DNA of 18,553 bases, from contig CAILBF010000077.1 of the NCBI GenBank assembly GCA_903832395.1, positions 1-18,553 on the forward strand, written 5' to 3'. The translations under genes and the position numbers were made by a program. Of this stretch, positions 7,051 through 15,975 are shown in pieces (position 1 is the first letter of the stretch; the number at the start of each line of letters is the position of its first letter). The notes beneath the pieces are model-generated. The model was not told the origin of the DNA, did not search any database, and worked only from the letters and a program-made list of their open reading frames with translations. The stretch comes from an uncultured Actinomycetes bacterium. GTDB taxonomy: Bacteria > Actinomycetota > Actinomycetes > Nanopelagicales > Nanopelagicaceae.

Positions 7051-8850
7051 ATGTCATCGCCACTAGATACTGCCAGCGTTTCTGTTAGTTCGGCCTTAGT
7101 CAAAGGCTTAATTGTGCAAGGTGTGAAGAAATTCTTTGTGGTTCTTGGCCATGGGACTACCGACCTAGGGGAGGCCCTTCGCATTGCTAGCGAAGACGGA
7201 TCTATTACGGTTATTCAATGCAGAAATGAAGTAGAAGCTACTCATGCTGCTACTGCGCTTCGGTGGTCAACGGGTGAAGGCGTTGCAGTAGTTACCTCAA
7301 TTGGCCCAGGTGCTCTTCAAGCAGTCTCGGCTTCCCTTGCAGCAGTAAGTAATGGAATTGGAGTGTGGTTCATCTTCGGAGATGAAACAACACATGATGA
7401 AGGCTACAACATGCAGCAGATTCCGGGGCGCGGCCAGTCGAGCTACTTCAAAATGTTTTCTCATATGGCTGAAACATACTTACTTCATACCCCGCAGGCT
7501 ATCTACACAGCACTTCAAAAAGGCTCCGCTACTACTAATCATCCAAGTCGCCCACAACCATTCTTCTTATTGCTGCCGATAAATATTCAGCCCAAAGAAG
7601 TTCCATTTTTTGATTCTCGTAAACTTGATAATGGGAAAGAAGTTTCCATCGGTCCGGCAAATAGTGAGGCAATCAAAGAAGTTGCAGCTTCTCTAATGCA
7701 AAGTCAAAAGGTTGTCATTAAAGTTGGCCGTGGCTCAGCGTTAGCAGGAGAAGAATTGAAACTCTTAGCGGAGCTCGTCGATGGAATCTTTGTAATGTCT
7801 CCCTCAAGTCTTGGAATAGTACCAAGTTCAGATAGTCGTAATATGGGAGTAGGTGGATCTAAGGGATCCATAAGTGGAAATTTCGCCATGACAGGGGCAG
7901 AGACTCTTATTGTGGCGGGAAGCCGCGCAGTTTGTCAGTCGGACTGTTCACGAACAGGTTACCCCAATGTAAAACATGTTATTAATTTAAATGCAGATGT
8001 TTTTGACGCACTCCATTACAACAATACAACAACTTTAATAGGTGACCTTAAGCAAACACTAGGAATTCTTATTACTGAGTTAGAAGCTCTAAAATTTTCA
8101 AAGCCAAGTAATTCCGCTTGGCTAAAGCAATGCGGAGTCAAAAAAGAAGAATGGGCGCAGTACAAGTCAATGGTCTTAGCTCATAACACTGTTTTTGATA
8201 CTTCGCGAAAAGAAACCGTCTTAACCCAACCATTTGTTGTATCTGAGACTCTAAAATGGGTTGAAGCGAATGAATATAAAGTCTTCTTTGATGCAGGAGA
8301 TGTACAGGCAAATGGTTTTCAAGTTGCAGAGGTAAATTCTGAAGGCTGGTACTTCACGGAAAGTGGTTCAAGTTATATGGGATTCGCTGCATCGGCTGTC
8401 CTAGCCGGCGGAGTTTCTAATGAAAAGTTTTATGGTGTTGCCGTCACGGGCGATGGTTCATTCCTTATGAATCCGCAAATACTGATTGATGCAGCCCACA
8501 CCAAAACTAGTGGATGCATTGTGGTGCTAGATAACCGACGAATGGGAGCAATTTCCTCCTTACAAAATGATCAATACTCATATACATTTGCAACGTCTGA
8601 TCAAGTTGTAGTTGATTTTGCGTCAATGGCAGGGTCCGTTGAAGGAGTTTTGGGTCTGAACGGTGGTACTTCACCAGAAGAGTTTCATGCTGCGCTAGCT
8701 ATGGCATCAACGCACGTGGGTCTAACTCTCATCCACGTTCCAGTGTATTTCGGTGATGAAGTTGGAGCGGGTTTAGGCTCTTACGGGAGATGGAATGTAG
8801 GTCCATGGAGCCATGAAGTTGAAGAACTCATTTCTAAGGGAGGGATTTGA
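7051..8850 (+). CDS. ThDP-dependent enzyme, IolD-like
   Basis: This is a 599-aa thiamine-diphosphate enzyme of the acetolactate-synthase fold. The N-terminal pyrimidine-binding half has FFVVLGHGTTDLGEAL and the cofactor-activating glutamate E60 in RNEVEATHAA, then SIGPGALQAVSASLAA. The C-terminal pyrophosphate half has GDGS at 467-470 and the motif end LDN at 493-495. The GHG motif, GDGSFLM and the closing GRWNVGPW resemble IolD (3D-trihydroxycyclohexane-1,2-dione hydrolase) more than true acetolactate synthases. IolD cleaves a C-C bond beside a dicarbonyl. Here a decarboxylase or lyase acting on the product of the neighbouring dehydratase is plausible. ATG 7051 is chosen because the promoter lies just upstream. 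It is the first gene of the island operon. Confidence 0.85.
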   Translation: MSSPLDTASVSVSSALVKGLIVQGVKKFFVVLGHGTTDLGEALRIASEDGSITVIQCRNEVEATHAATALRWSTGEGVAVVTSIGPGALQAVSASLAAVSNGIGVWFIFGDETTHDEGYNMQQIPGRGQSSYFKMFSHMAETYLLHTPQAIYTALQKGSATTNHPSRPQPFFLLLPINIQPKEVPFFDSRKLDNGKEVSIGPANSEAIKEVAASLMQSQKVVIKVGRGSALAGEELKLLAELVDGIFVMSPSSLGIVPSSDSRNMGVGGSKGSISGNFAMTGAETLIVAGSRAVCQSDCSRTGYPNVKHVINLNADVFDALHYNNTTTLIGDLKQTLGILITELEALKFSKPSNSAWLKQCGVKKEEWAQYKSMVLAHNTVFDTSRKETVLTQPFVVSETLKWVEANEYKVFFDAGDVQANGFQVAEVNSEGWYFTESGSSYMGFAASAVLAGGVSNEKFYGVAVTGDGSFLMNPQILIDAAHTKTSGCIVVLDNRRMGAISSLQNDQYSYTFATSDQVVVDFASMAGSVEGVLGLNGGTSPEEFHAALAMASTHVGLTLIHVPVYFGDEVGAGLGSYGRWNVGPWSHEVEELISKGGI

Positions 8851-8851
8851 T

Positions 8852-10342
8852 ATGTCAGATAATATTGAAAACTCCTTGTTATGGCTCAAAGAGAACGCAC
8901 CTCAAGGCTTACTCATTGATAATAAATGGATAGCATCGGTTCACGGAAATGCTATTGAAATTTGTGATCCCAGTACCGAACAACTAATTGCGTCCGTGCC
9001 AAGCGCTACAAAAGAGCAAGTAGAACAGGCTTTGCAATCAGCTGCTACTGCCCAAAAAACATGGGGTCAGATCTCCTCATGGAAAAGATCTGAGTATTTG
9101 CGATCGATTGCTCAAATAATTAGAAGAGATGTCGATATCTATGCCCGCGTGATGACTTTGGAGCAAGGCAAACCGTTTGAACAGGCAAAGGGTGAAGTCT
9201 TGGCGTCGGCTGATCAGTTCGACTGGAATGCCGATGAAGCACGGCGCGTTTACGGCAGGATTGTGCCTGCAAAAAACGAAACCGATCAGATTCATATTTA
9301 TCGACAACCAATTGGACCTGTTGCAGCTTTTGCACCATGGAATTTCCCAATGCTTTTGCCAGCTCGCAAAATAAGTGCCGCACTCGCTGCTGGTTGTGTT
9401 GTCATAGCGATGCCAGCGATTGAATCTCCATTGAGTGCATTAATGATCGGTAAAGCAGCGATGGAAGCAGGATTACCTTCAGGTGTTCTTAACCTGCTCA
9501 CTGGAGACCCTGTGCTTCTCTCTCAGACTCTGATTGATTCGAAAGTGATTCGTAAGGTTTCGCTCACTGGATCCGTTCCTGTTGGAGTCATAACACTTGC
9601 TCGCGCGGCAACGTCTATTAAGCCAGTAACCGTTGAACTAGGTGGTCACTCTCCAGTTATTGTTCTTGAGGATGCAGATATTGATGAGGCGGCGAAACTA
9701 TGTGCAACTGGAAAATTTAGAAATGCCGGCCAAGTATGTATTTCGGCAAATAGATTTTTCGTTCACGAGGCGGTTTCCAAACGTTTTATTGAGAAATTTA
9801 TCGAACACACGAAGACGATTCGCGTAGGCGCTGGACTAGATGCAAATACAGATATGGGGCCATTAGGAACCAAAAAGCGTGTTCAGGCAATGAAAGACAT
9901 GGTTGATGATGCTCGCAACAAAGGCGCTGACGTGGCTCATGGTGGCGACGTATCAAAGGAATTTTCTTCAGGTTATTATTTTGAACCAACTGTTCTGCTC
10001 AATGTTTCCCAAGACATGATGGTAATGAAAGAAGAAACTTTTGGGCCTATCGCCCCAATTTCAACGTTCTCAGATATTCATGAGGCGATTGAGTTAGCAA
10101 ATTCGACTCCATATGGCTTGGCTGGCTTTATCTTCACTCAAGATCTCAATCGGGCAATTCAGATTGGCCTTCAGTTGGAGGTCGGAATGGTCGGAATAAA
10201 TAATTTGACGATAGCTACGGCAGAGGCTCCTTTCGGCGGGGTCAAATCATCAGGCTTCGGGCGAGAAGGCGGCTCTGAGGGTATAGAAGACTTCCTTATT
10301 ACAAAGTATGTCAACGCTCGTATGAATATGGTTACCCTATGA
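8852..10342 (+). CDS. NAD(P)-dependent aldehyde dehydrogenase, GabD/SSADH-like
   Basis: This enzyme oxidises an aldehyde or semialdehyde to the acid. The 496-aa protein has the active-site Asn in PWNFP (N164), the general base E262 in TVELGGHSP and nucleophile C296 in FRNAGQVCISANR. EETFGP follows at 394-399. The C-terminal VGINN, EAPFGGVKSSGFGREGG and GIEDFLITKY resemble succinate- and alpha-ketoglutarate-semialdehyde dehydrogenases. The start is set by AAGGGAGGG at 8836-8844, seven bases before ATG 8852; the stop of the ThDP gene is 1 bp upstream. The neighbours suggest its substrate is the aldehyde released by the ThDP enzyme, but this is inference. It overlaps the next gene by 4 bp. Confidence 0.93.
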   Translation: MSDNIENSLLWLKENAPQGLLIDNKWIASVHGNAIEICDPSTEQLIASVPSATKEQVEQALQSAATAQKTWGQISSWKRSEYLRSIAQIIRRDVDIYARVMTLEQGKPFEQAKGEVLASADQFDWNADEARRVYGRIVPAKNETDQIHIYRQPIGPVAAFAPWNFPMLLPARKISAALAAGCVVIAMPAIESPLSALMIGKAAMEAGLPSGVLNLLTGDPVLLSQTLIDSKVIRKVSLTGSVPVGVITLARAATSIKPVTVELGGHSPVIVLEDADIDEAAKLCATGKFRNAGQVCISANRFFVHEAVSKRFIEKFIEHTKTIRVGAGLDANTDMGPLGTKKRVQAMKDMVDDARNKGADVAHGGDVSKEFSSGYYFEPTVLLNVSQDMMVMKEETFGPIAPISTFSDIHEAIELANSTPYGLAGFIFTQDLNRAIQIGLQLEVGMVGINNLTIATAEAPFGGVKSSGFGREGGSEGIEDFLITKYVNARMNMVTL

Positions 10343-12042
10343 AAAAAGAAAATACACCAGGATTTTTCGGCGGACTGACAAGTTATGGGGACGAGGGTTT
10401 TAGTTGTTTTCTGCGCAAGGTTTTTCTATCTTCTATGGGATATGACGACGTTGATTTATCACGGCCATTGATTGGAATTGCAGATACGTCCAGCGGATAC
10501 GTAACGTGTCATCGCGAAATGCCACAACTCATTGAAGCAATCAAGCGTGGAATTCTACAATCTGGTGGGCTTCCCGTGGTATTTCCTACTGCATCTTTAC
10601 CTGAAATTATGATGAATCCAACCTCGATGTATCTGCGGAATTTAATGGCGATGGAGACCGAGGAATTAATCAGATCGCAACCGATGGACGGAGTAGTCCT
10701 TGTCGGGGGCTGTGATAAAACTGTTCCCGCTCAACTCATGGCTGGGATCTCTGCAGGTATTCCTTTTATGCAAGTAGTCGCTGGTCCTATGATTCCGGGC
10801 CGTTGGCAAGGTCAGAAAGTTGGCGCCTGTACCGATTGCCGCGCAGCATGGAGTGATTATCGCGGTGGAAGGATTAACGAGTCACAAATCAACGAGGTAG
10901 GAGCAGTGCTTGCACCATCAGGTGGTACCTGTACCGTGATGGGCACAGCATCAACGATGGCCTGCATATCCGAGACACTTGGTTTTGCAATTGCTGGTTC
11001 TTCAACTGCAGCAGCCCCAACGGGTGAGAGACTCGTTATCGGGGCAAAGACCGGTCGAGCAATAGTCCAAGCAGTCATAGATAAGCGAACTCCGGATAAA
11101 ATTCTATCAAGGGGTTCCTTTTTAAATGCGGCAACAGTACTAGGGGCAATTGGCGGCTCAACTAATGCAATTGTTCATTTATTAGCAATTGCACGGCGCG
11201 CAAAGATCGAATTCACTATTGATGACATTGCAGAGGCGTCCGCATCAGTTCCCGTTCTTGTTAATTGCAAACCATCAGGAACTGGATACATGGATGACTT
11301 TCATGCCGATGGCGGAGTTCCCCAGCTACTTCATCAGATATCTGCGAACATTGATCTCAACTCTTTGACGATGACTGGCCAAAGTTGGGAAGATATTTTG
11401 AAAGAAATAGCTGTGCGAGTTCCATCCGGTGCAGGAATTAAAGAGTTATCAAAGCCTGTATCACCAAAAGGAGGGCTCAGAGTATTACGAGGAAACTTGG
11501 CACCCGATGGCGCAGTTATCAAGGTTTCGGCGGCAACATCTTCTCTCCTAAATCATGAGGGAGAGGCAGTGGTTTTTGAGTCACTTGAAGATTTAATGGA
11601 GCGAATCGACGATCCAAATCTAAAGGTGACCGCCGATTCAGTTTTGGTTCTTAAAAATGCCGGACCTTATGCCTCAGGTATGCCAGAGGCTGGGGCACTT
11701 CCAATTCCAAAGAAGTTAGCACAAGCTGGTGTTCGCGACATGGTTCGTATTTCGGATGCCCGAATGAGTGGAACTGCATTTGGAACCGTCGTCCTACACA
11801 TTTCCCCCGAGGCGGCAATAGGTGGGCCACTGGCAATTGTAAAAGATGGTGACAGAATAAAACTTGATGTTGAGAATAATCAATTGGAGCTCCTGGTTTC
11901 AGAATCTGAAATAGCAAACAGATTAAAGAGTCATAAGAGGAGTTCCAGTCTGCCCGATACGTCCTGGGGATCCATATTTAAAGCCACAGTTTTGCAGGCT
12001 TCAGAAGGCGCAGATATTGATACAACAGGATTGCGAGGTTGA
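10339..12042 (+). CDS. IlvD/Edd-family dehydratase, probably a sugar-acid dehydratase
   Basis: This iron-sulfur dehydratase converts a 2,3-dihydroxy acid to a 2-keto-3-deoxy acid. The 567-aa protein has likely cluster cysteines C57 (YVTCHRE), C125 (GGCDKT) and C198 (GGTCTVMG). These have the spacing known for L-arabinonate and D-xylonate dehydratases with a [2Fe-2S] cluster. D126 and K127 would help bind magnesium, and the catalytic serine is S477 in ARMSGTAFG. The island has no branched-chain amino acid genes, so an aldonate substrate is more likely than dihydroxyisovalerate. It overlaps the aldehyde dehydrogenase by ATGA and runs directly into the iclR gene. The sugar acid it uses is not decidable from sequence. 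Confidence 0.9.
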   Translation: MKKENTPGFFGGLTSYGDEGFSCFLRKVFLSSMGYDDVDLSRPLIGIADTSSGYVTCHREMPQLIEAIKRGILQSGGLPVVFPTASLPEIMMNPTSMYLRNLMAMETEELIRSQPMDGVVLVGGCDKTVPAQLMAGISAGIPFMQVVAGPMIPGRWQGQKVGACTDCRAAWSDYRGGRINESQINEVGAVLAPSGGTCTVMGTASTMACISETLGFAIAGSSTAAAPTGERLVIGAKTGRAIVQAVIDKRTPDKILSRGSFLNAATVLGAIGGSTNAIVHLLAIARRAKIEFTIDDIAEASASVPVLVNCKPSGTGYMDDFHADGGVPQLLHQISANIDLNSLTMTGQSWEDILKEIAVRVPSGAGIKELSKPVSPKGGLRVLRGNLAPDGAVIKVSAATSSLLNHEGEAVVFESLEDLMERIDDPNLKVTADSVLVLKNAGPYASGMPEAGALPIPKKLAQAGVRDMVRISDARMSGTAFGTVVLHISPEAAIGGPLAIVKDGDRIKLDVENNQLELLVSESEIANRLKSHKRSSSLPDTSWGSIFKATVLQASEGADIDTTGLRG

Positions 12043-12044
12043 AG

Positions 12045-12845
12045 ATGGCGATGAATATTTCTAAAGCTGGCGCCCTCATAAGTGGTTTGGAAGTTCTTGA
12101 AGTTGTTTGTTCAGACCCAGCAGGACTTGGAGTCTCTGAAGTCGCACGACTTTCAAAACTGGATAAAGGAAATGTCCACCGGATACTTCGCTCTTTAGAG
12201 GGTCGCGGCTACATTGAACAGGACAAGAAGAGCAAGAAATACAAGGCTTCATCTCATGTGCTCTCGCTCGCGCGCTCAGTACTTCGTGGTCTCGATATAA
12301 TTGGAATTGCTCGACCAATCATGCGTGAGTTGAGTTTTAGTTCAGGTGAGTCTGTTCACTTAGCGCAAAGAACACGTTACGGCGGTGTTTACGTCGCCCA
12401 GGAACGCCAACGGGGACGAATCACAATTGAAACCGAGATTGGCGCATCACCTATTATTCATGCAACAGCGACTGGTAAAGCCTTGCTCTGCTATGAAGAC
12501 TGGCAAATCGTTGAAAATTTACTAATGGTTCCACTCGTCAGTTTTACCGAAACGACTATAACTACAGTTCCACAATTCAAAGAAGAGCTCAAACTCGTTC
12601 GAGAACAAGGCTTTGCCATTGATAATCAAGAGCTAACGAGTGATGTTCGCTGTGCAGCAGCACCAATCTTTGATTTTACTGGAGCAGTAATCGCATGCGT
12701 TGGCATGTCCGGACCTTCCTCTCGAATAGATATCGAGAGGTTGAGTGTCATGGGCCAGTTGGTCTCTGATGCTGCAAATCAAATAACCAAAAAAGCCGGA
12801 GGGCACTACCCCGTTATGAGTAGTGCCCCCCTACAGACAACCTAG
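12045..12845 (+). CDS. IclR-family transcriptional regulator
   Basis: This is a 266-aa regulator with an N-terminal winged helix-turn-helix (about residues 10-70: SEVARLSKLDKGNVHRILRSL, then GRGYIEQD) and a C-terminal effector-binding domain. The latter shows ATATGKALLCY and REQGFAIDNQE followed by CAAAPIFDFTG, standard IclR signatures. GAGG at 12034-12037 lies seven bases before ATG 12045, which favours this start over TTG 12039 or ATG 12051. Placed inside the catabolic operon, it most likely controls that operon through the GTTG-N9-CAAC sites near 6913 and 6998, sensing a substrate or intermediate. Its last codons contain a 9-bp hairpin, and its stop overlaps the ribosome binding site of the next gene. 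Confidence 0.92.
   Translation: MAMNISKAGALISGLEVLEVVCSDPAGLGVSEVARLSKLDKGNVHRILRSLEGRGYIEQDKKSKKYKASSHVLSLARSVLRGLDIIGIARPIMRELSFSSGESVHLAQRTRYGGVYVAQERQRGRITIETEIGASPIIHATATGKALLCYEDWQIVENLLMVPLVSFTETTITTVPQFKEELKLVREQGFAIDNQELTSDVRCAAAPIFDFTGAVIACVGMSGPSSRIDIERLSVMGQLVSDAANQITKKAGGHYPVMSSAPLQTT
12801..12828 (+). other. Stem-loop in the 3' end of iclR, just before the binding-protein gene
   Basis: GGGCACTAC (12801-12809) pairs perfectly with GTAGTGCCC (12820-12828) around a 10-base loop. No T-run follows, so it is not a classic terminator. It ends 27 bases before the start of the ABC binding-protein gene. It may protect a processed mRNA end or partly stop upstream transcription. Confidence 0.45.
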
Positions 12846-12855
12846 GAGAAGACCT

Positions 12856-14148
12856 ATGACAAAAGGAATAAAAAAGTTGCCAAGAAAGCGCTCTCTTACA
12901 GTCGCTGCTTTGGCAATTGTAATTGGTATGGCGGGAGGCGCAGTCCCATCTGCACATGCAGCATCAGGTAATGTCGCCCTTGAGCATTATTTCAGTGGTG
13001 ACCTCGGGCAAAAAGCCTTTGATCAGATTTTCCCAATCTGCGAAGCTTAAGCTGGAGTAAAAATAAATGCACCAACCATTGCTCACGAAACCTTCAAAGA
13101 CTCGATACTAGTTCAATTAGCAGGGGATAACCCTCCTGATATGTTCTCGTATTGGGCAGGCGCAAAAACACAATCACTCATTGATGCCGGTCAAATTGGC
13201 ACGATTGATGACATGTGGAAATCGGCTGGCTTAGACAGCGTAATTCCAGCTTCTATCGCTAACTCTGCTGCAACATATGGTGGAAAGAAGTATTTAATTC
13301 CATTTGATTACCACTATGTGGGCATGTTCTACAACCCTGCAACCCTCAAGAAGGCTGGAATCACTAAGAATCCAACTACTTGGACAGAGCTAATGTCTGC
13401 AGCATCAAAGTTAAAGGCAAAAGGAATAACACCTTTTGCCATGGGATCAAAGAATGCATGGCCAGCACAATTCTGGTTCGATTACATTCTTTTGCGTACC
13501 GCTGGACCTGACTATCGCGCAAAGTTGATGGCCGGTAAGGCAAGTTACTCAGATCCACAAGTTAAGAATGCATTTGCGCAATGGAAGATTGTTTTGGACA
13601 AGGGATACTTCAATACAAGTCCAAATGGAATTGACTGGACAGATGCAGCCGACCAAGTCTCCTCCGGAAAAGCAGCCATGACACTCATGGGTACATGGGT
13701 CACTGGCTACTGGGATGGTAAAGGCTTAAAGGCTGGAACCAACTACAACTTCTTCCCATTCCCTGTAATCACAAAGGGTGTGCCACAAGCTTCCCTTGGA
13801 CCAGTCGATGGTTGGGTTATGGCCACAAAAGGCAAGAATACTGATGGTGCAAAAGCAATTATGAAGTGCTTCGCAGGACCTGAAGCACAAAAGATCATGG
13901 CAATGACGCAAGGTGCTCTAGCACCTAACTCAAAGACTGATCTCAGTGGCCAAAATGCAGTCATGCAAGCTGCTGCTAAGCAAGTTGCAGGATCTGCTGC
14001 TTTCGTATTCAACTACGACTTAGCAACACCTCCCGCAGCCTCAGCGATTGGACTAGATATGTTTGTCGAGTTTATCGGCAATACAAAATCTGCCACTTCA
14101 ATCCTAGCAAAGGCACAAGCTAAAATATCGGCAACTTTCAAGAAGTAA
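12856..14148 (+). pseudogene. Sugar ABC transporter substrate-binding protein with an in-frame TAA stop
   Basis: This is a family-1 extracellular solute-binding protein. It opens with an export signal: basic KKLPRKR, a hydrophobic stretch, then SAHA before ASGNVALEHYF. AGGAG at 12844-12848 sits seven bases before ATG 12856. The frame is broken by one TAA at 13048-13050, after FPICEA. It then continues in the same frame with AGVKINAPTIAHETFKDSI to the normal end AKISATFKK. The body has typical binding-protein segments such as NPPDMFSYWAGAKTQ and GKKYLIPFDYHYVGMFYNP. One base change from CAA, AAA or GAA would explain the stop. Without readthrough, only a 64-residue exported fragment is made. 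An internal start at ATG 13141 would lack the signal peptide. It may be a true mutation, a strain variant or a sequencing error. Confidence 0.85.
13048..13050 (+). other. In-frame TAA interrupting the binding-protein gene
   Basis: The codons on both sides (GAA GCT, then GCT GGA GTA) are in one continuous frame with no insertion or deletion, so a single substitution is enough. The alignment of flanking residues to the family pattern (an acidic or polar residue before a TGIKV-like strand) suggests the lost residue was Lys, Gln or Glu. Confidence 0.9.
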
Positions 14149-14177
14149 TTGAAACGTTAGAAGATATTTAGATCAGA

Positions 14178-14213
14178 CGGAGTGGTTCCTGAATAAAATC
14201 GGGTTCCACTCCG
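14178..14213 (+). terminator. Hairpin between the binding-protein and permease genes
   Basis: CGGAGTGG (14178-14185) pairs perfectly with CCACTCCG (14206-14213) and is followed by CTTTCCT. The T-run is weak, so partial termination or 3'-end protection is likelier than a full stop. Such hairpins after ABC binding-protein genes commonly make the binding protein more abundant than the permeases. The surrounding 105-bp gap is the largest inside the operon. Confidence 0.5.
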
Positions 14214-14253
14214 CTTTCCTAATATCAATACCCTAAATGACGGAGTGAATGGA

Positions 14254-15135
14254 ATGGTTTCTCGGAAGCGATATTGGGCATGGATATTTTTGAGCCTGCC
14301 TCTTGCCCTTTATGGGCTTATAGTCGTGGGCCCGACGTTGTATTCATTTTACTTTAGTTTGACGGACTCAAATTTACTGAGCAAAACCCACAACTTTATT
14401 GGACTAGCAAATTTTCGGGCACTTTCCAAAGATAGCGATTTTTGGGAAGCTCTACGTAATACCGCTGTTTGGACAATCGCCGGCGTAATAGTTTCATTAA
14501 TACTTGGATTTATTTTGGCCCTGGGACTAAGTAAAACGCGATTGTGGTCAAGGGCAATTAAATCAATACTTTTCTTGCCGTTAGCATTATCACTTGTTGT
14601 TGTTGGATTTATCTGGTTTTGGATCTACCGTTACGACTTTGGTCTAATCAATCTCTTTCTCCGCGCAATTGGTAAAGATTCACTTACTAAAGACTGGTTA
14701 GCTGATCCATCGACTGCGCTCATAGCTGTGATTATCGCCTGGGCTTGGCAACAAATTTCTCTTTCAATGATTATCTTTTTAGCTGGACTGACCGCCGTCC
14801 CAGTTGACTTAATGGAAGCTGCACAGATGGATGGCGCTAAACCAAGAACGCAGATTCGGCACGTAGTAATACCTAGCTTGGCGCCAGCGATTTCAGTTGT
14901 TATTTCATTAGCTCTAATAAACGCGTTAAAGACCTTTGACATCGTGTTTGTCATGACGCAAGGTGGACCCTTTGGGAAAACTAGAACACTAGCCGTCTTG
15001 AGCTACCGCGAGGCATTTAGGAGTTATAACTTTGGGTATTCCAGTGCTATCGCAGTGACGCTCTTCATAATGACCGTCATCATCATCGGCAGTTTTATGT
15101 ATGCCACTAAACGGGCTGGGGCGAACGATGAATAA
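14254..15135 (+). CDS. Carbohydrate ABC transporter permease (MalF/UgpA type)
   Basis: This is an inner-membrane subunit of a sugar importer. The 293-aa protein has about six membrane segments (near residues 6-33, 65-88, 105-126, 146-170, 210-234 and 258-280). It carries the EAA loop MEAAQMDGAKPRTQIRHVV starting at residue 187, which contacts the ATPase. Start ATG 14254 is chosen because GGAG (14242-14245) lies eight bases upstream; GTG 14245 would overlap this site. The gene follows the binding protein and overlaps the second permease by 8 bp, so the two permeases probably form a heterodimer. Confidence 0.93.
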   Translation: MVSRKRYWAWIFLSLPLALYGLIVVGPTLYSFYFSLTDSNLLSKTHNFIGLANFRALSKDSDFWEALRNTAVWTIAGVIVSLILGFILALGLSKTRLWSRAIKSILFLPLALSLVVVGFIWFWIYRYDFGLINLFLRAIGKDSLTKDWLADPSTALIAVIIAWAWQQISLSMIIFLAGLTAVPVDLMEAAQMDGAKPRTQIRHVVIPSLAPAISVVISLALINALKTFDIVFVMTQGGPFGKTRTLAVLSYREAFRSYNFGYSSAIAVTLFIMTVIIIGSFMYATKRAGANDE

Positions 15136-15973
15136 CATGAAGCGTCCATTCTCCAAAAAGAGTAAGTATCCATTTGGAATCTTTATGCTAATTGTCGCAA
15201 TATTGTATTTAATTCCTGCTTTAGGAGTTTTCCTAACATCATTTAGAACTGACACAGAGATATCTCTCCACGGGATATGGGCAATCTCTGGTCATTTAAC
15301 AGTAGATAATTACCTTGCGGTTTGGACATCATCGAGTACTAGGATTTATATGCGCAATTCATTTCTCGTTGCGATTCCTGCCACAATAATTTCGGTGATG
15401 CTCGGTACCCTAACTGGTTATGTTCTTGCAAAACTTAAACCAAGAGGCACAAGCACTCTCACCCTGTTCTTTGTATCTGGTCTATTTATTCCACCGCAGA
15501 TATTGCTAATTCCGCTTTTCCAACTTTTCAATAAAGTTCATCTGTATGACACGTTGTGGCCGATGATTATTGTTCACTCTGGATATGGAATTTCGCTATG
15601 TACATTAGTTATGAAGAACTTTTTCAAGAATGTGCCTGATGAATTGCTTGAAGCAGCATTGGTTGATGGTGCGAGCGAACCTGGAATCTTAGCCAAAATT
15701 GTTATCCCTCTGTCCCGTCCCGCTTTGGGGGCCCTAGCTACGTTGCAGTTCACTTTTATTTGGAACGACTTCTTGTATCCGTTGATTTTGGCGCGCTCAG
15801 AGAGCGCTCAAACAGTTATGGTTGGTATTTTGAACATGGCAGGGCAATATTCAACCGCTTATGGAGCTCAAGCAGCACTATCGATTGTTGCAAGTCTTCC
15901 AACAATTGTCGTTTTTTTTCTTTTCCAGAAGCAATTTATTGCTGGGCTAACTACAGGAGCGGTGAAAGGGTAA
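15128..15973 (+). CDS. Carbohydrate ABC transporter permease (MalG/UgpE type)
   Basis: This is the second membrane subunit of the importer, 281 aa with about six membrane segments. An N-terminal anchor FGIFMLIVAILYLIPALGVF is followed by the loop with TSFRTDTEI typical of MalG-like proteins. The EAA loop is LEAALVDGASEPGILAKIV, with E175 leading. The start codon lies inside the end of the first permease, which suggests coupled translation; ATG 15137 is an alternative. No ATP-binding subunit is encoded in the island or window, so the transporter must borrow an MsmK/UgpC-type ATPase encoded elsewhere. This is known for many sugar importers of this family. Confidence 0.92.
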   Translation: MNNMKRPFSKKSKYPFGIFMLIVAILYLIPALGVFLTSFRTDTEISLHGIWAISGHLTVDNYLAVWTSSSTRIYMRNSFLVAIPATIISVMLGTLTGYVLAKLKPRGTSTLTLFFVSGLFIPPQILLIPLFQLFNKVHLYDTLWPMIIVHSGYGISLCTLVMKNFFKNVPDELLEAALVDGASEPGILAKIVIPLSRPALGALATLQFTFIWNDFLYPLILARSESAQTVMVGILNMAGQYSTAYGAQAALSIVASLPTIVVFFLFQKQFIAGLTTGAVKG

Positions 15974-15975
15974 CA

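Noticed and set aside
7051..12042. Branched-chain amino acid synthesis (acetolactate synthase plus dihydroxy-acid dehydratase)
   Set aside because: The ThDP protein looks IolD-like, there is no regulatory subunit or IlvC, and the context is a sugar importer, IclR and aldehyde dehydrogenase.
13048..13050. Frameshift or selenocysteine-type recoding in the binding protein
   Set aside because: Both sides share one frame, so no shift occurred. The stop is TAA, not TGA, and no recoding structure is evident.
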